A stretch of 51,024 bases of DNA from positions 1 to 51,024 of the forward strand of contig JBOGVZ010000040.1 of NCBI GenBank assembly GCA_050692985.1, given 5' to 3'. The notes beneath the pieces were generated by a model. That model did no database searches and was not told where the DNA came from. It saw only the letters and a list, made by a program, of their open reading frames with translations. The translations under genes were made by a program, and so were the position numbers. The stretch comes from JBOGVZ01 sp050692985. Lineage in GTDB: Bacteria; Actinomycetota; UBA4738; CALAEC01. Positions 34,433 through 42,934 of the stretch are shown here, piece after piece; the stretch's first letter is position 1; every line of letters starts with the position of its first letter.

Positions 34433-35239
34433 TCAGTCTTCGGGTTGCTCGACCAGGGAACGGCGCAGGCCGCCCACGGCCTTGGTGTGGATCTGGCACA
34501 CGCGCGACTCGGTGACGCCCAGGATCTCGCCGATCTCGGAGAGCGTGAGGCCCTCGAAGTAGTACAGGGTCACCACGAGCTTCTCCCTCTCCGACAGCCC
34601 GTTGATCGCCGAGGTGAGCATCATCCGCATCTCGTGGCCCTCGATCGCCTCCGTGGGGTCGGCCGTGGCCGCGTCGGCCAGGGTGTCCAGGAGGGTCCGG
34701 GAATCGCCGTGCTCGTCGCTGCCGCTCACCTCGTCCAGGGCCATCACCGACACGAACGAGATCTGGGTGAGGACCTGGTGGAGCTCCGGGGAGGTGATCC
34801 CCAGGTGGTCGGCGATCTCCTCATCCGTCGGCGGCCGCCGCAGCCTGGACTCGAGGTCCGTGGTGGCCTTCTCCAGCTCCCTGGCCTTGAATCGGATCGA
34901 CCGGGGAACCCAGTCCATGGCCCGCAGCTCGTCGAGGATCGCCCCGCGGATGCGGGGGATGGCGAACGTCTCGAACTTGACCTGTCGCGCCGGGTCGAAC
35001 CGGTCCAGGGCGTCCATGAGACCGAACATGCCGTTGGACACCAGGTCGGCCTGGTCCACCGTCTGCGGCAGGCCGGCCCCCAGCCGGCTGGCCACATACT
35101 TGACCAGCGGGGCGTAGTGGAGGATGAGCCGCTCCCGGGCCGGGGCGGAACCCCCCCGGAACTCCTCCCACAGCTGGGCCAGCGCCAGCGCCTCGGGGGA
35201 AGGGGCGTCCCGGCGATGGGCGGTAGAGGCCCTCTCCAT
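34433..35239 (-). CDS. whiG: RNA polymerase sigma factor of the WhiG/FliA type
   Basis: A 268-aa sigma-28-type factor. Region 2 (APLVKYVASRLGAGLPQTVDQADL ... LDRFDPARQVKFETFA, given in parts) carries the FliA hallmark RIRGAILDELRAMDWVPRS; region 3 has RPPTDEEIADHLGI; region 4 ends with LSEIGEILGVTESRVCQIHTKA. In Streptomyces WhiG controls sporulation; in motile Actinobacteria the same family drives flagellar genes. No flagellar genes are in view, so the regulon is open. ATG 35239 shares its A with the xerC stop (TGATG), with GAGGG upstream. Confidence 0.92.
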   Translation of the reverse strand: MERASTAHRRDAPSPEALALAQLWEEFRGGSAPARERLILHYAPLVKYVASRLGAGLPQTVDQADLVSNGMFGLMDALDRFDPARQVKFETFAIPRIRGAILDELRAMDWVPRSIRFKARELEKATTDLESRLRRPPTDEEIADHLGITSPELHQVLTQISFVSVMALDEVSGSDEHGDSRTLLDTLADAATADPTEAIEGHEMRMMLTSAINGLSEREKLVVTLYYFEGLTLSEIGEILGVTESRVCQIHTKAVGGLRRSLVEQPED

Positions 35240-36156
35240 CACGCCCTCGGGTGGCTTCCGCGGTAGGCGTCGAACAGGCGGCGGCGGGAGACGTGCGTGT
35301 AGCGCTGGGTGTTGGCCAGGCTGGCATGGCCCAGCAGCTCCTGCACGGCCCGGATGTCGGCCCCTCCTTCCATGAGGTGGGTGGCGAACGAGTGACGCAG
35401 CGTATGCGGGCTCGCCCGCCGACCGCCCAGCACCTCTCTGCGGTATTTTTCCACGACCGCCCGCGTATCGCGCGGGGTCATGCGCTTGCCCCGCCGGTTG
35501 AGGAACAGCGCCGCCCGGTCCGGCTGCCGGGCCGACGCGGCCACCTGGGGACGGGCCTCGGCCAGGTAGGCCACCAGGGCCTCCACCGCTCGGTCGCCCA
35601 TCGGGACCTCGCGCTCCTTGCCCCCCTTGCCGAAGACCCGGACGCGGCCGCCGTCGAGGTCCAGCTCGTCGACATCGAGCCGGCACAGCTCGGCCACCCG
35701 GATGCCGGTGGCGTACAGCATCTCCAGGATGGCCCGGTCCCGCAGGGCGTAGGGGTCCCCGCCGGCGGGGGCCTCCACGAGGACCGCGGCCTCACCCGGC
35801 TTGAGCACAGCGGGAAGCAGCCGGGGCACCTTGGGGGCCAACAGCAGCGCGGCCGGGTTGCCCTCCACGAGGCCGCGGCCGGCCAGGTGGCGGTACAGGG
35901 AGCGCACCGCGGCCGACTTCCGGGCCACCGTGGACCGCGCGTACCCACGGGTGGCCAGGTGGGCCAGCCATCGCCGCAGGATCGGATACGTGGCCCCGGC
36001 CAGGTCGGACCCGCCCCGGCCCAGGAACGTGGCCAGGCCGAGCAGGTCGGCCCGGTAGGCGGCCACGGTGTGCTGCGACAGCCGCCGCTCCAGGGCCAGG
36101 TGGTCGAGGTAGATGTCGATGAGCCGGACGTCGGCCCGGCTGGGCCCGTCCGCCAC
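35239..36156 (-). CDS. xerC: Tyrosine recombinase XerC
   Basis: XerC/XerD resolve chromosome dimers at dif. The product is about 305 aa with the SAM-like N-domain (IDIYLDHLALERRLSQHTVAAYRADL) and the catalytic domain: Arg in ATGIRVAELCRL, Lys in the KGGKERE hairpin, HTLRHSFATHL, GHASLANTQRYTHV with the nucleophile Tyr. I choose GTG 36156 because GGAGGGG lies 4 nt before it and it gives the usual length; ATG 36192 would add 12 residues but sits inside a -10-like TATGCT (36188-36193) that could serve the GTG start. Coupled to the sigma gene. Confidence 0.93.
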   Translation of the reverse strand: MADGPSRADVRLIDIYLDHLALERRLSQHTVAAYRADLLGLATFLGRGGSDLAGATYPILRRWLAHLATRGYARSTVARKSAAVRSLYRHLAGRGLVEGNPAALLLAPKVPRLLPAVLKPGEAAVLVEAPAGGDPYALRDRAILEMLYATGIRVAELCRLDVDELDLDGGRVRVFGKGGKEREVPMGDRAVEALVAYLAEARPQVAASARQPDRAALFLNRRGKRMTPRDTRAVVEKYRREVLGGRRASPHTLRHSFATHLMEGGADIRAVQELLGHASLANTQRYTHVSRRRLFDAYRGSHPRA

Positions 36157-36254
36157 GTCCCCTCCTGTGGCCAGAGTTTGCTCCTGTAGCATACGGTGCC
36201 TGGTGTGACGAAGCGAGGGGAGCCGAAGCCGGGCCTTCGTGCGACGATGGGTGG

Positions 36255-36473
36255 GTGATCGGCCCGGCCATCACCCACCTGACCTGCGACCTGGACCTCC
36301 AGCGCCGGCTGCGAGAGGCCAGGATCGAGGCCGCCACACGCTCAGCGGGCGGGTGGCGGGGACGGCCCCGGCGGCGCAGGTGGCTCGGCCGCCGCTCTCC
36401 ACGTCCCCGCCAGGAGTTCGCCACCTGCCTCCGCGACGTGGGCGACGACGTGTGGCATGCCTTCCGCTTCTAG
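36255..36473 (+). CDS. Small basic hypothetical protein
   Basis: A 72-aa plus-strand frame from GTG 36255. Nearly all third codon positions are G or C and the opposite strand is non-coding over the first two thirds, which favours a real gene. Residues 12-30 form a charged helix (DLDLQRRLREARIEAA), then a basic Arg/Pro/Trp-rich segment. Its composition recalls many short actinobacterial proteins of unknown function. It diverges from xerC and its stop overlaps the end of dprA. No Shine-Dalgarno. Moderate doubt remains. Confidence 0.4.
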   Translation: MIGPAITHLTCDLDLQRRLREARIEAATRSAGGWRGRPRRRRWLGRRSPRPRQEFATCLRDVGDDVWHAFRF

Positions 36474-37630
36474 GGGGCTCCTGCCGGGTCCCGTCGGTCC
36501 GACCCCGCCGCGGTCCGTTCGTAGCGGCCGCCCACGCACCGCAGGATCCCCCGGAGCTCCAGCGCCATGAGCGCGCTCAGGGCCGCGGACGTCTCCACCC
36601 CCGCCCGGGCGGCCACGGCGTCCACGGTCACCGGCTCGCCGGCCACCGCCTCCAGGACCTGACCCTCGGCCGAGGAGATCCTCCGGCACCGGAGGCCGCT
36701 CCCCCGCCTCCGCCCGCGGCCCCCACAGGTCGAGCCAGGCCAGGACGTCCTCCGCCCCCCGCACCAACGTGCCTCCGTCCCGGATCAGCTCGTGCGGAGC
36801 CTGCGATAGGGGACTGGTGACCGGGCCGGGCACGGCCAGCACGTCCCTCCCGAGGTCCTGGGCGAACTCCGCGGTGATCAGCGACCCGCTCCCCGGAGCC
36901 CCCTCGACCACCACCACCGCCCTGGCCAGGCCCGCCACGATCCGGTTCCGGGCGGGGAATCGGCGAGGCTCCGGCTTGACGCCGGGCGGGTACTCGCTGA
37001 GGACCGAGCCGGCCTCGGCGATCCTGTCGATGAGCCCCCTATGCCGCTGGGGGTAGGCGGTGTCGATGCCCGAGCCGAGCACGGCGACGGTGGGCCCTCC
37101 GACCCGCAGGGCCCCCCGGTGGGCGGCGCCGTCGATCCCGATGGCCGCGCCGCTGACCACGGCCACCCCGGCCGCGGCCACGCCGGCGCCGATGCCCTCG
37201 GCCACCTCGCGCCCGTAGGGCGAGCAGGCCCTGGCCCCCACCACCGCCACGGCAACCTCCGGCCGGCCCCCGGCCCCGGGGGGAGGCCGGCCCCGCAGGA
37301 ACAGGCACGCGGGCGGGTCGGGCAGGTCCAGGAGCCGCTCGGGGTACTCCCCGTCCCCGGGAACGGCCAGCCGAGCCCCCGCCCGGCGGAGGGCCTGCGA
37401 GACCCGCCGGACATCGATGCCCCCGGCGCCTCCCGGTCCGACCGGCTCCCGGCCGCCCCCCGTCGCACGGCCCGCAGGCAGGTCCCCGCGGATCCCTCTC
37501 GCCACGCCAGCTCGTGGAGGTCACGGGGGGCCAGGCCCTCGAGGTGGGACAGGACGAGGAGCGCATCGCGATCCCGGCGGCCCCCCACGAATCCCGGTGG
37601 CCACTCCCCCGGTCGGATCGGCCCGGTCAC
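36470..37630 (-). pseudogene. dprA: DNA processing protein A, disrupted by two frameshifts
   Basis: DprA loads RecA on incoming single-stranded DNA in natural transformation. Three parts are in alternating frames: an N-terminal SAM-like piece (DALLVLSHLEGLAPRDLHELAW) from GTG 37630; the Rossmann domain (YPERLLDLPDPPACLFLRG, VAVVGARACSPYG, SGAAIGIDGAAHRG, FPARNRIVAGLA, GSGSLITAEFA) in the frame one base off; and a winged-helix C-domain (ISSAEGQVLEAVAGEPVTVDAVAARAG) back in the first frame, ending at TAG 36470-36472. The switches fall near a G6 tract at about 37455-37460 and near G5 tracts around 36690-36730. All conserved residues survive, so the damage is recent or a sequence error. Between comM and xerC as usual. 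Confidence 0.82.
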
Positions 37631-37664
37631 GGACCGCGGTGGGCCGGCCGGGGCGGTCCCTGCC

Positions 37665-39203
37665 TCAGGCGACGCCGGCATCCTCGGCCCGTCCATGCTC
37701 GCCCCGGAACCGCAGGGCCTCCAGCAGGTGGTGCTCGTGGGTGGCGTCGGAGCCGTCAAGGTCGGCGATCGTCCGGGCCACCTTCAGGGCCCGGTCGAAG
37801 CCCCGCCCCGTCAGGGCGTACCGCTCCACGGCCCGGGCCAGGATGGACTCCGCCCCGGACGTGAGGTGCGCCGCCCGGCGTGCCGCCGCCCCAGACATCT
37901 CGGCGTTGCACCGCACCGGCCGCGGGCCGAACCGGCGCCGCTGCCGCTCCCGGGCGGCCTCCACGCGCTCGCGGATCACCGCCGACGACTCGGCCTGCTC
38001 GGAGCCCAGCAGCTCCGAGCGCGACAGCCGAGGGATCCGCAGGCGGATGTCGATCCGATCGAGCAGGGGGCCCGACAGCCGCTGCCGGTACAGCTCCACG
38101 CGGTGGGGGAGGCACCGGCACCGGCGGCGGGTGTCGCCGTCGAACCCACAGGGGCACGGGTTGGCCGCGGCCACCAGGGTGAACCGGGATGGGAAGTCCA
38201 CCACCCCGGAGGCCCGAACCACCACCAACCGGCCGTCCTCCAGCGGCTGTCGCAGGCCCTCGAGGACGTCGCGGCGGAACTCGTTGACCTCGTCGAGGAA
38301 CAGCACGCCGTGGTGGGCCACGGAGACCTCGCCGGGCCGGATGGGACCGGAGCCTCCGCCGAGGAGCCCGGGTGGTGACACGGTGTGGTGCGGGGTGCGG
38401 AACGGGCGGGCCCGGACCAGGCCCTCCCCCGGCGGCAGGAGGCCGGCCACCGAGTGCAGCCCGGTCACCTCCAGGGCCTCGTCCCGGGTCATGGCCGGCA
38501 GGATCGTGGGCAGGCGCCGGGCCAGCATCGTCTTGCCGGCGCCGGGCGGTCCCACCATCAGCACGTTGTGGCCGCCGGCGGCGGCGATCTCCAGGGCCCG
38601 ACGGGCCTCCGCCTGCCCCCGGATCTCCGCGAAGTCCACCCCGGCCTCCTCCGGGACCGGTTCCGGCACGGCCGGCGGCGGCCCGGGGGTCCATGCGCCT
38701 CGGGCGAACTCCGCCACCCGGGCCAGCGACGGCGCCCCCACGACCTCCAACCCTTCGACCAGGGCCGCCTCGGCCGCGTTGGCCTGAGGCACGATCACCC
38801 CCCGGAGCCCGGCCCGAGCCGAGGCCACGGCCACCGCCAGCACGCCCGGCGTGGGAAGGAGGCCGCCGCGCAGCGAGAGCTCCCCGGCCAGCGCGTAGGG
38901 GCGCAGGCGCTCCTCGGGGAGCTGGCCGGTGGCGGCCAGGACAGCGGAGGCGATCGGCAGGTCGAACCCCGGCCCCTCCTTGCGCAGGTCCGCCGGGCTG
39001 AGGTTCACCGTGACCCGCCGCAGCGGCCACTCCAGGGCCGAGTTCTCCACGGCGGGCCGGACGCGCTCCCGGGCGTCCTGGATGGCCACGCCCGGCAGCC
39101 CAGTCAGGGCCAGGGCCGGGAGCCCCCGTCCGACGTGGGCCTCCACCGAGACCAGCAAGCCCCGGACCCCAACGACGGCCACCGCATGGGCCCGCGCGTA
39201 CAC
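37665..39203 (-). CDS. comM: Mg-chelatase-like AAA ATPase ComM (YifB)
   Basis: ComM is a hexameric helicase that extends branch migration during natural transformation. The 512-aa product has the Lon-like N-domain (GLPALALTGLPGVAIQDARERVRPA in parts), Walker A GPPGAGKTM, the RPFRTPHHTVSPPGLLGGG segment, Walker B GVLFLDEVNEF, a Cys-rich insertion NPCPCGFDGDTRRRCRC, and sensor region LLDRIDIRLRIPR. GTG 39203. Intact, in contrast to the broken dprA next to it (34 bp downstream), so the pair's function is uncertain. Confidence 0.95.
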   Translation of the reverse strand: MYARAHAVAVVGVRGLLVSVEAHVGRGLPALALTGLPGVAIQDARERVRPAVENSALEWPLRRVTVNLSPADLRKEGPGFDLPIASAVLAATGQLPEERLRPYALAGELSLRGGLLPTPGVLAVAVASARAGLRGVIVPQANAAEAALVEGLEVVGAPSLARVAEFARGAWTPGPPPAVPEPVPEEAGVDFAEIRGQAEARRALEIAAAGGHNVLMVGPPGAGKTMLARRLPTILPAMTRDEALEVTGLHSVAGLLPPGEGLVRARPFRTPHHTVSPPGLLGGGSGPIRPGEVSVAHHGVLFLDEVNEFRRDVLEGLRQPLEDGRLVVVRASGVVDFPSRFTLVAAANPCPCGFDGDTRRRCRCLPHRVELYRQRLSGPLLDRIDIRLRIPRLSRSELLGSEQAESSAVIRERVEAARERQRRRFGPRPVRCNAEMSGAAARRAAHLTSGAESILARAVERYALTGRGFDRALKVARTIADLDGSDATHEHHLLEALRFRGEHGRAEDAGVA

Positions 39204-39250
39204 GACCGCGGGATGCTACCGCCCCGGTCTGACATGGAGATCCGCTAGCC

Positions 39251-40213
39251 CTAGCCGGCCGCGCGGAACTCCTCGTATCGCTCCTCGACGAGATCCGGTC
39301 GAGGACGCTCGGCGGGCCGCTTCGGCAGGATGAGCAGCCCACCGTGAAGACCCTGGAGTGTGTGCTGAAGCGTGGGGCCGTCGAGCTCTTCCAGCACGTC
39401 CCTGCGGATCTCGACGCGATGCCTGGGGTCGATCCCCAGGATGTTCGCATCGAAGGCTCTGTGATGGATGGCGCACATCGCGATCCCATTGGGCACGATC
39501 GGCTCTCCGCCCGCAGAGTCGCGGCGAATGTGGGCCGCCTCCAGCAGCTCTGGGTGTCGCAGCCGACAGAGCGCACACTGCCGCTCGTAGGCCAGCAGCA
39601 CCCGGCTCCGGAAGACCGGTTGATGGAGCCGGGCCTTCACGATCCGCCGGGCGTAGAGCCGCGCCGGGGCGTGAGGCTCGAGGGCCAGGTCCGGAGCCCA
39701 GGCGGCGACCAGCTCCTCCGCAAGCGCCAGCACGAACTGCGTCTCTGCCGGCTCCTCGCCGACGATCCATACGGGAAAGTGGGCCTCGAAGACGCCCGGG
39801 GCGATGCCGATGAACCAGACGAGTGGCGTCCGCGACTCCATCGCATATCGCAGGGCTCGGTTGTCGAAGGCGTCGCGGTCGGTTCCTTGCCACTTGTAGC
39901 GCGGATAGTTGTCGATGCCGAGCCCGTCGTCGTACGGGCGCCGCTCAGGGTTCCGGGCATACGTGGTGAGGATGCTGAGGGCGGCCGGCAGGTCGCGAAA
40001 CTTGCGGATGCCCCGCTGGCGCTCGATCAGGGGGATGCGCTGGCCCTCGAACTGGAAGGCCTCGAGCTCGGCGCGGGTGACGAAACCCCCGGAGGCCCGC
40101 ATGATCGCGTCGAGGTAGGCGAACGCGGCAGCCCGGAGGCGCTCATCGAAGCCTGCATCCACGGGGGCGAGCGTAGCTAGCAGTGGGTCCCCGATCAACG
40201 CCTGATCAGACAC
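39251..40213 (-). CDS. HNH endonuclease-domain protein
   Basis: A 320-aa protein with a C-terminal HNH nuclease of the restriction-type HNH_2 class: CALCRLRHPELLEAAHI, then PNGIAMCAIHHRAFDANILGI. The N-terminal 200 residues (YARNPERRPYDDGLGIDNYPRYKWQG, in parts; VWIVGEEPAETQF) resemble the DNA- or modification-sensing half of such proteins but no domain is certain. GTG 40213, no Shine-Dalgarno. Base composition is lower than the neighbours (line 39841-39900 is 62% GC against 77% in comM line 38581-38640). It splits the conserved yraN-comM pair, so it is probably acquired, possibly a modification-dependent restriction gene. Confidence 0.85.
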   Translation of the reverse strand: MSDQALIGDPLLATLAPVDAGFDERLRAAAFAYLDAIMRASGGFVTRAELEAFQFEGQRIPLIERQRGIRKFRDLPAALSILTTYARNPERRPYDDGLGIDNYPRYKWQGTDRDAFDNRALRYAMESRTPLVWFIGIAPGVFEAHFPVWIVGEEPAETQFVLALAEELVAAWAPDLALEPHAPARLYARRIVKARLHQPVFRSRVLLAYERQCALCRLRHPELLEAAHIRRDSAGGEPIVPNGIAMCAIHHRAFDANILGIDPRHRVEIRRDVLEELDGPTLQHTLQGLHGGLLILPKRPAERPRPDLVEERYEEFRAAG

Positions 40214-40244
40214 CGAAAGGCGGGAGCCCGGCTGTGTGCCGACG

Positions 40245-40592
40245 TCAGAAGGCGTCTTCGAACAGGTGAACGCCGGGTCGGCCCCGGGGGCCCACGGTGA
40301 CGCTGGCGACGTCGAAGCGGTAGCGCTCGGCCGCCGGGCGGCCGGCCAGGAAGGCCTCGGCCAGCGCCCGGATCTTCCGCTGCTTGGCGGCCGTGACCGC
40401 CTCGAACGGGCCGCCCAGGCGCGACGAGCGGCGGGCCTTGACCTCGCAGAACACCACCAGGCCGCGGCGCTCGACGATCAGGTCGAGCTCGCCGAGCGGC
40501 GAGCGCCAGTTCCGGGCCACCAGCCGGAATCCCCGGCCCCGGTAGGCCTCCCAGGCCGCCCGCTCACCCTCCCGCCACACGCGGTCGCGCAC
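40245..40592 (-). CDS. UPF0102 protein YraN
   Basis: A 115-aa protein of the YraN/UPF0102 family, a small nuclease-like (Holliday-junction-resolvase fold) protein of uncertain role. Motifs: GERAAWEAYRGRGFRLVARNWRSPLGELDLIVER (in parts) with GELDLI, and VVFCEVKARRSSRLGGP with the E-x-K core, then AAKQRKIRALA. GTG 40592. Between DUF2469 (42 bp upstream) and the HNH gene (31 bp downstream); in most Actinobacteria comM follows directly. Confidence 0.92.
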   Translation of the reverse strand: MRDRVWREGERAAWEAYRGRGFRLVARNWRSPLGELDLIVERRGLVVFCEVKARRSSRLGGPFEAVTAAKQRKIRALAEAFLAGRPAAERYRFDVASVTVGPRGRPGVHLFEDAF

Positions 40593-40634
40593 GCGGACAG
40601 GATGACCGGGGGCGGTGACACGGGCCGGGAGCGC

Positions 40635-40949
40635 CTAGCCGGGAGGCCGGTCAGGGACCTCCACGTCGCCCTTCGACAGCTCCTCGACGTTGACGTCCCG
40701 CTTGGTGAGGATGCGCACCCTCGACACGAAGCGGGCCGGGCGGTGCATGTCCCACACCCACGCGTCGCCGAGCTCCACCTCCACCCACGGGTCGGGACCC
40801 TCCCGGGGCGTGAGCTTGACCTCGTTGGCCAGGTAGAACCGGCGCTCCGTCTCCACCACGTAGGAGAACATGGGCAGCACGTCCCGGTACTCCCGGTACA
40901 GCCGGAGCTCCATGTCGACCTCGTACTTCTCCAGCTCCTCCGAGCTCAT
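40635..40949 (-). CDS. DUF2469 protein
   Basis: A 104-aa acidic protein of DUF2469, a family found almost only in Actinobacteria next to rnhB. Conserved stretches: MSSEELEKYEVDMELRLYREY, VLPMFSYVVETERRFYLANEV and WVEVELGDAWVWDMHRP. Function unknown. ATG 40949 overlaps the rnhB stop (ATGA) and has a strong purine-rich Shine-Dalgarno (GGAGGGGGAGGAG). Useful as a lineage marker for the window. Confidence 0.93.
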   Translation of the reverse strand: MSSEELEKYEVDMELRLYREYRDVLPMFSYVVETERRFYLANEVKLTPREGPDPWVEVELGDAWVWDMHRPARFVSRVRILTKRDVNVEELSKGDVEVPDRPPG

Positions 40950-41650
40950 GGCTCCTCCCCCTCCAGGGCCACGGCGGTCCTGCGCCGCTTCTTCCCTCGG
41001 CCGCCGAACAGCGCCTCGTACTCCTGGGGCGACAGCGGGTCGAGCACGTGGTTGAACGAACGCCGGTGGATCGGGCTCGGCCCGAACCGCCACAGGGCCT
41101 CCCAGTGGGCCGCGGTCCCGTAGCCCCGGTTGGTGGCGAACCCGTACTGGGGGAACCGGCGGTGGTAGCGGTCCATGATCCGGTCCCTGGTCACCTTGGC
41201 CACCACCGAGGCGGCCGCCACCGACATCGACACCACGTCGCCCTTGCGGACCGACAGGCAGGGGAACCCCAGTCGCTTCAGCGGGAACCCGTCGCAGATC
41301 ACGAACTCCGGGGTCACCTCCAGCGTGCGGAGGGTCCGGCCCAGCAGCCGCACGTTCGTCCGGTGCAGGCCGTGGCGGTCGATCCGCTGGGGGGTGGCCC
41401 GGCGCACCGACACGGACAGGGCCGCCTCGGTGACCCGGGCGAAGGCCTCCTCTCGCTGCTTCCGGGTCAGGAGCTTGGAGTCCTCGATCCCCTCGGGGTC
41501 GAAGTCCTCGGGCAGGATCACCGCGGCGGCCACCAGGGGGCCGGCCAGGGCTCCCCGCCCCGCCTCATCCACCCCGGCCAGGAGGCGGAACCCTCGCTCC
41601 CTGAGCTGTCGCTCGTAGTGGTCGATCGCCTTCAGGCGCCGGACAACCAC
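40946..41650 (-). CDS. rnhB: Ribonuclease HII
   Basis: RNase HII removes ribonucleotides and RNA primers from DNA. The 234-aa product has the catalytic motifs GVDEAGRGALAGPLVAAAVIL, DSKLLTRKQREEAF, CDGFPLKRLG and AASVVAKVTRDR. GTG 41650 lies 19 nt inside lepB and has GAGGA 5 nt upstream. The C-terminus is a basic KKRRRTAVALEGEE-type end. Coupled to DUF2469. Confidence 0.96.
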   Translation of the reverse strand: MVVRRLKAIDHYERQLRERGFRLLAGVDEAGRGALAGPLVAAAVILPEDFDPEGIEDSKLLTRKQREEAFARVTEAALSVSVRRATPQRIDRHGLHRTNVRLLGRTLRTLEVTPEFVICDGFPLKRLGFPCLSVRKGDVVSMSVAAASVVAKVTRDRIMDRYHRRFPQYGFATNRGYGTAAHWEALWRFGPSPIHRRSFNHVLDPLSPQEYEALFGGRGKKRRRTAVALEGEEP

Positions 41651-42501
41651 CGGATCCTCGAAGGTTCCCAGATGATGAGGAACGCCTTGCCCACGATGTT
41701 GTCCAGGGGGATGAAGCCGATGACCCGGGAGTCCTGGGAGTTGGCCCGGTTGTCTCCCATCACGAAGACCGAGTCCTCCGGGACATGTTTCGGGCCGAAG
41801 TCTGAACGATCACCTCGCTGGCGGGCGTAGGGCTCCTCGAGCTCCTCGCCGTTGACGAACACCACACCACGGCGGACTTCCACGGTGTCACCGGGGGCCG
41901 CGATCACCCGCTTGATGAAGTCCTTGTTGGGGTCCGCGCTGAACCCCAGCCCCTCGGTGAGCCAGTGCCAGAACGCCGCCGGCGGGCTCCGGTCGGGCTG
42001 CTGGAGGTTGGGGTTCTCGAACACCACGACCTCGCCGTGGCGCGGCTCCCGGAAGTCGTAGATGAACTTGTTCACGATGACCCGGTCCCCGACCAGGAAC
42101 GTGGGCTCCATCGACTTCGAGGGGATGAAGAAGGCCTGGATGACGAACGTCTTGATCACCAGGGCCAGCACGAAGGCGATCAGGATCAGGCCGGGCAGCT
42201 CCCGCAGGAACCCCAGGAGCCCATGGCGCTCCGGCCTCTCCTTCTTCCCCCGGCCACCGACCCGCGGCGGCGAGCTCAGCGGGCCGGCCGGTTCGGTCTC
42301 GGTGGACGTGGTGGCATCGCCGGCCGGGGCGGGCGGGTCGGTGTGCGGGCCCGACGTGTCGACCCCCGGTGACTCCGCGTGGGTCTCGGCCGCCGGCTCG
42401 GAGGCCGGGCGCCCCTCCGTGGCGGTCTCCGAAGGAGAGGCGGCTCGTCCGGTGCGGCTGCTCGACGATGGCCGGCGAGCGGGAGGGCGCCGCTCGGCCA
42501 C
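41632..42501 (-). CDS. lepB: Signal peptidase I
   Basis: LepB removes signal peptides at the outer face of the membrane. The 289-aa product has one helix (LPGLILIAFVLALVIKTFVIQAF, in parts, about 102-125), the catalytic Ser130 in PSKSMEPTF, Lys197 in DFIKRVIAAPGD, and the GDNRANSQDSR motif. The first 95 residues are a cytoplasmic Ser/Thr/Pro/Glu-rich extension. GTG 42501 starts 2 nt after the rplS stop. One copy is seen here; it would serve the many exported proteins in the window. Confidence 0.95.
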   Translation of the reverse strand: MAERRPPARRPSSSSRTGRAASPSETATEGRPASEPAAETHAESPGVDTSGPHTDPPAPAGDATTSTETEPAGPLSSPPRVGGRGKKERPERHGLLGFLRELPGLILIAFVLALVIKTFVIQAFFIPSKSMEPTFLVGDRVIVNKFIYDFREPRHGEVVVFENPNLQQPDRSPPAAFWHWLTEGLGFSADPNKDFIKRVIAAPGDTVEVRRGVVFVNGEELEEPYARQRGDRSDFGPKHVPEDSVFVMGDNRANSQDSRVIGFIPLDNIVGKAFLIIWEPSRIRWLSGA

Positions 42502-42503
42502 CG

Positions 42504-42908
42504 CTACCCTTCGGCCTCTGGGGCCTCGGGCTCGGCGGCGGGCTCGGTCGGGCCGGTGGCCCGCGCTGCCCGCAGCTCCTTGATCCGGGCACGCTTCCCA
42601 CGCCGCTCGCGGAGGTAGTAGAGCTTGGCCCGGCGCACGTCGCCGCGGGTGACCACCTCGATCCTGGCCACGCCGGGACCGTGCAGGGGGAACGTCTTCT
42701 CCACTCCCACCCCGAAGGAGACCTTGCGGACGGTGAAGGTCTCCCGCAGACCGCCGCCCCGGCGACGGATCACCACGCCCTGGAAGACCTGGGTTCGCTC
42801 GCGGTTGCCCTCGATGACGCGCTGGTGCACCTTGACGGTGTCGCCGGCACGGAACTCCGGCACGTCGTCGCGCAGGCGCGGCTTCTCGACGGGATCGACC
42901 TTGTTCAC
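42504..42908 (-). CDS. rplS: 50S ribosomal protein L19
   Basis: L19 lies at the 30S-50S interface. The 134-aa product shows FRAGDTVKVHQRVIEGNRERTQVFQGVVI and KVSFGVGVEKTFPLHGPGV ... AKLYYLRERRGKRARI (in parts), the whole family core, then a short acidic tail (EPAAEPEAPEAEG). GTG 42908 has GGAGAT upstream and lies 26 bp after trmD. trmD-rplS is one of the most conserved gene pairs in bacteria. Confidence 0.96.
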   Translation of the reverse strand: MNKVDPVEKPRLRDDVPEFRAGDTVKVHQRVIEGNRERTQVFQGVVIRRRGGGLRETFTVRKVSFGVGVEKTFPLHGPGVARIEVVTRGDVRRAKLYYLRERRGKRARIKELRAARATGPTEPAAEPEAPEAEG

Positions 42909-42934
42909 GCGGATCTCCAGGCTGGAAGTACTGG

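Noticed and set aside
36470..37630. Programmed frameshifting in dprA
   Set aside because: Two opposite shifts would be needed and no slippery heptamer with a following pseudoknot was seen. Kept as a disrupted gene.
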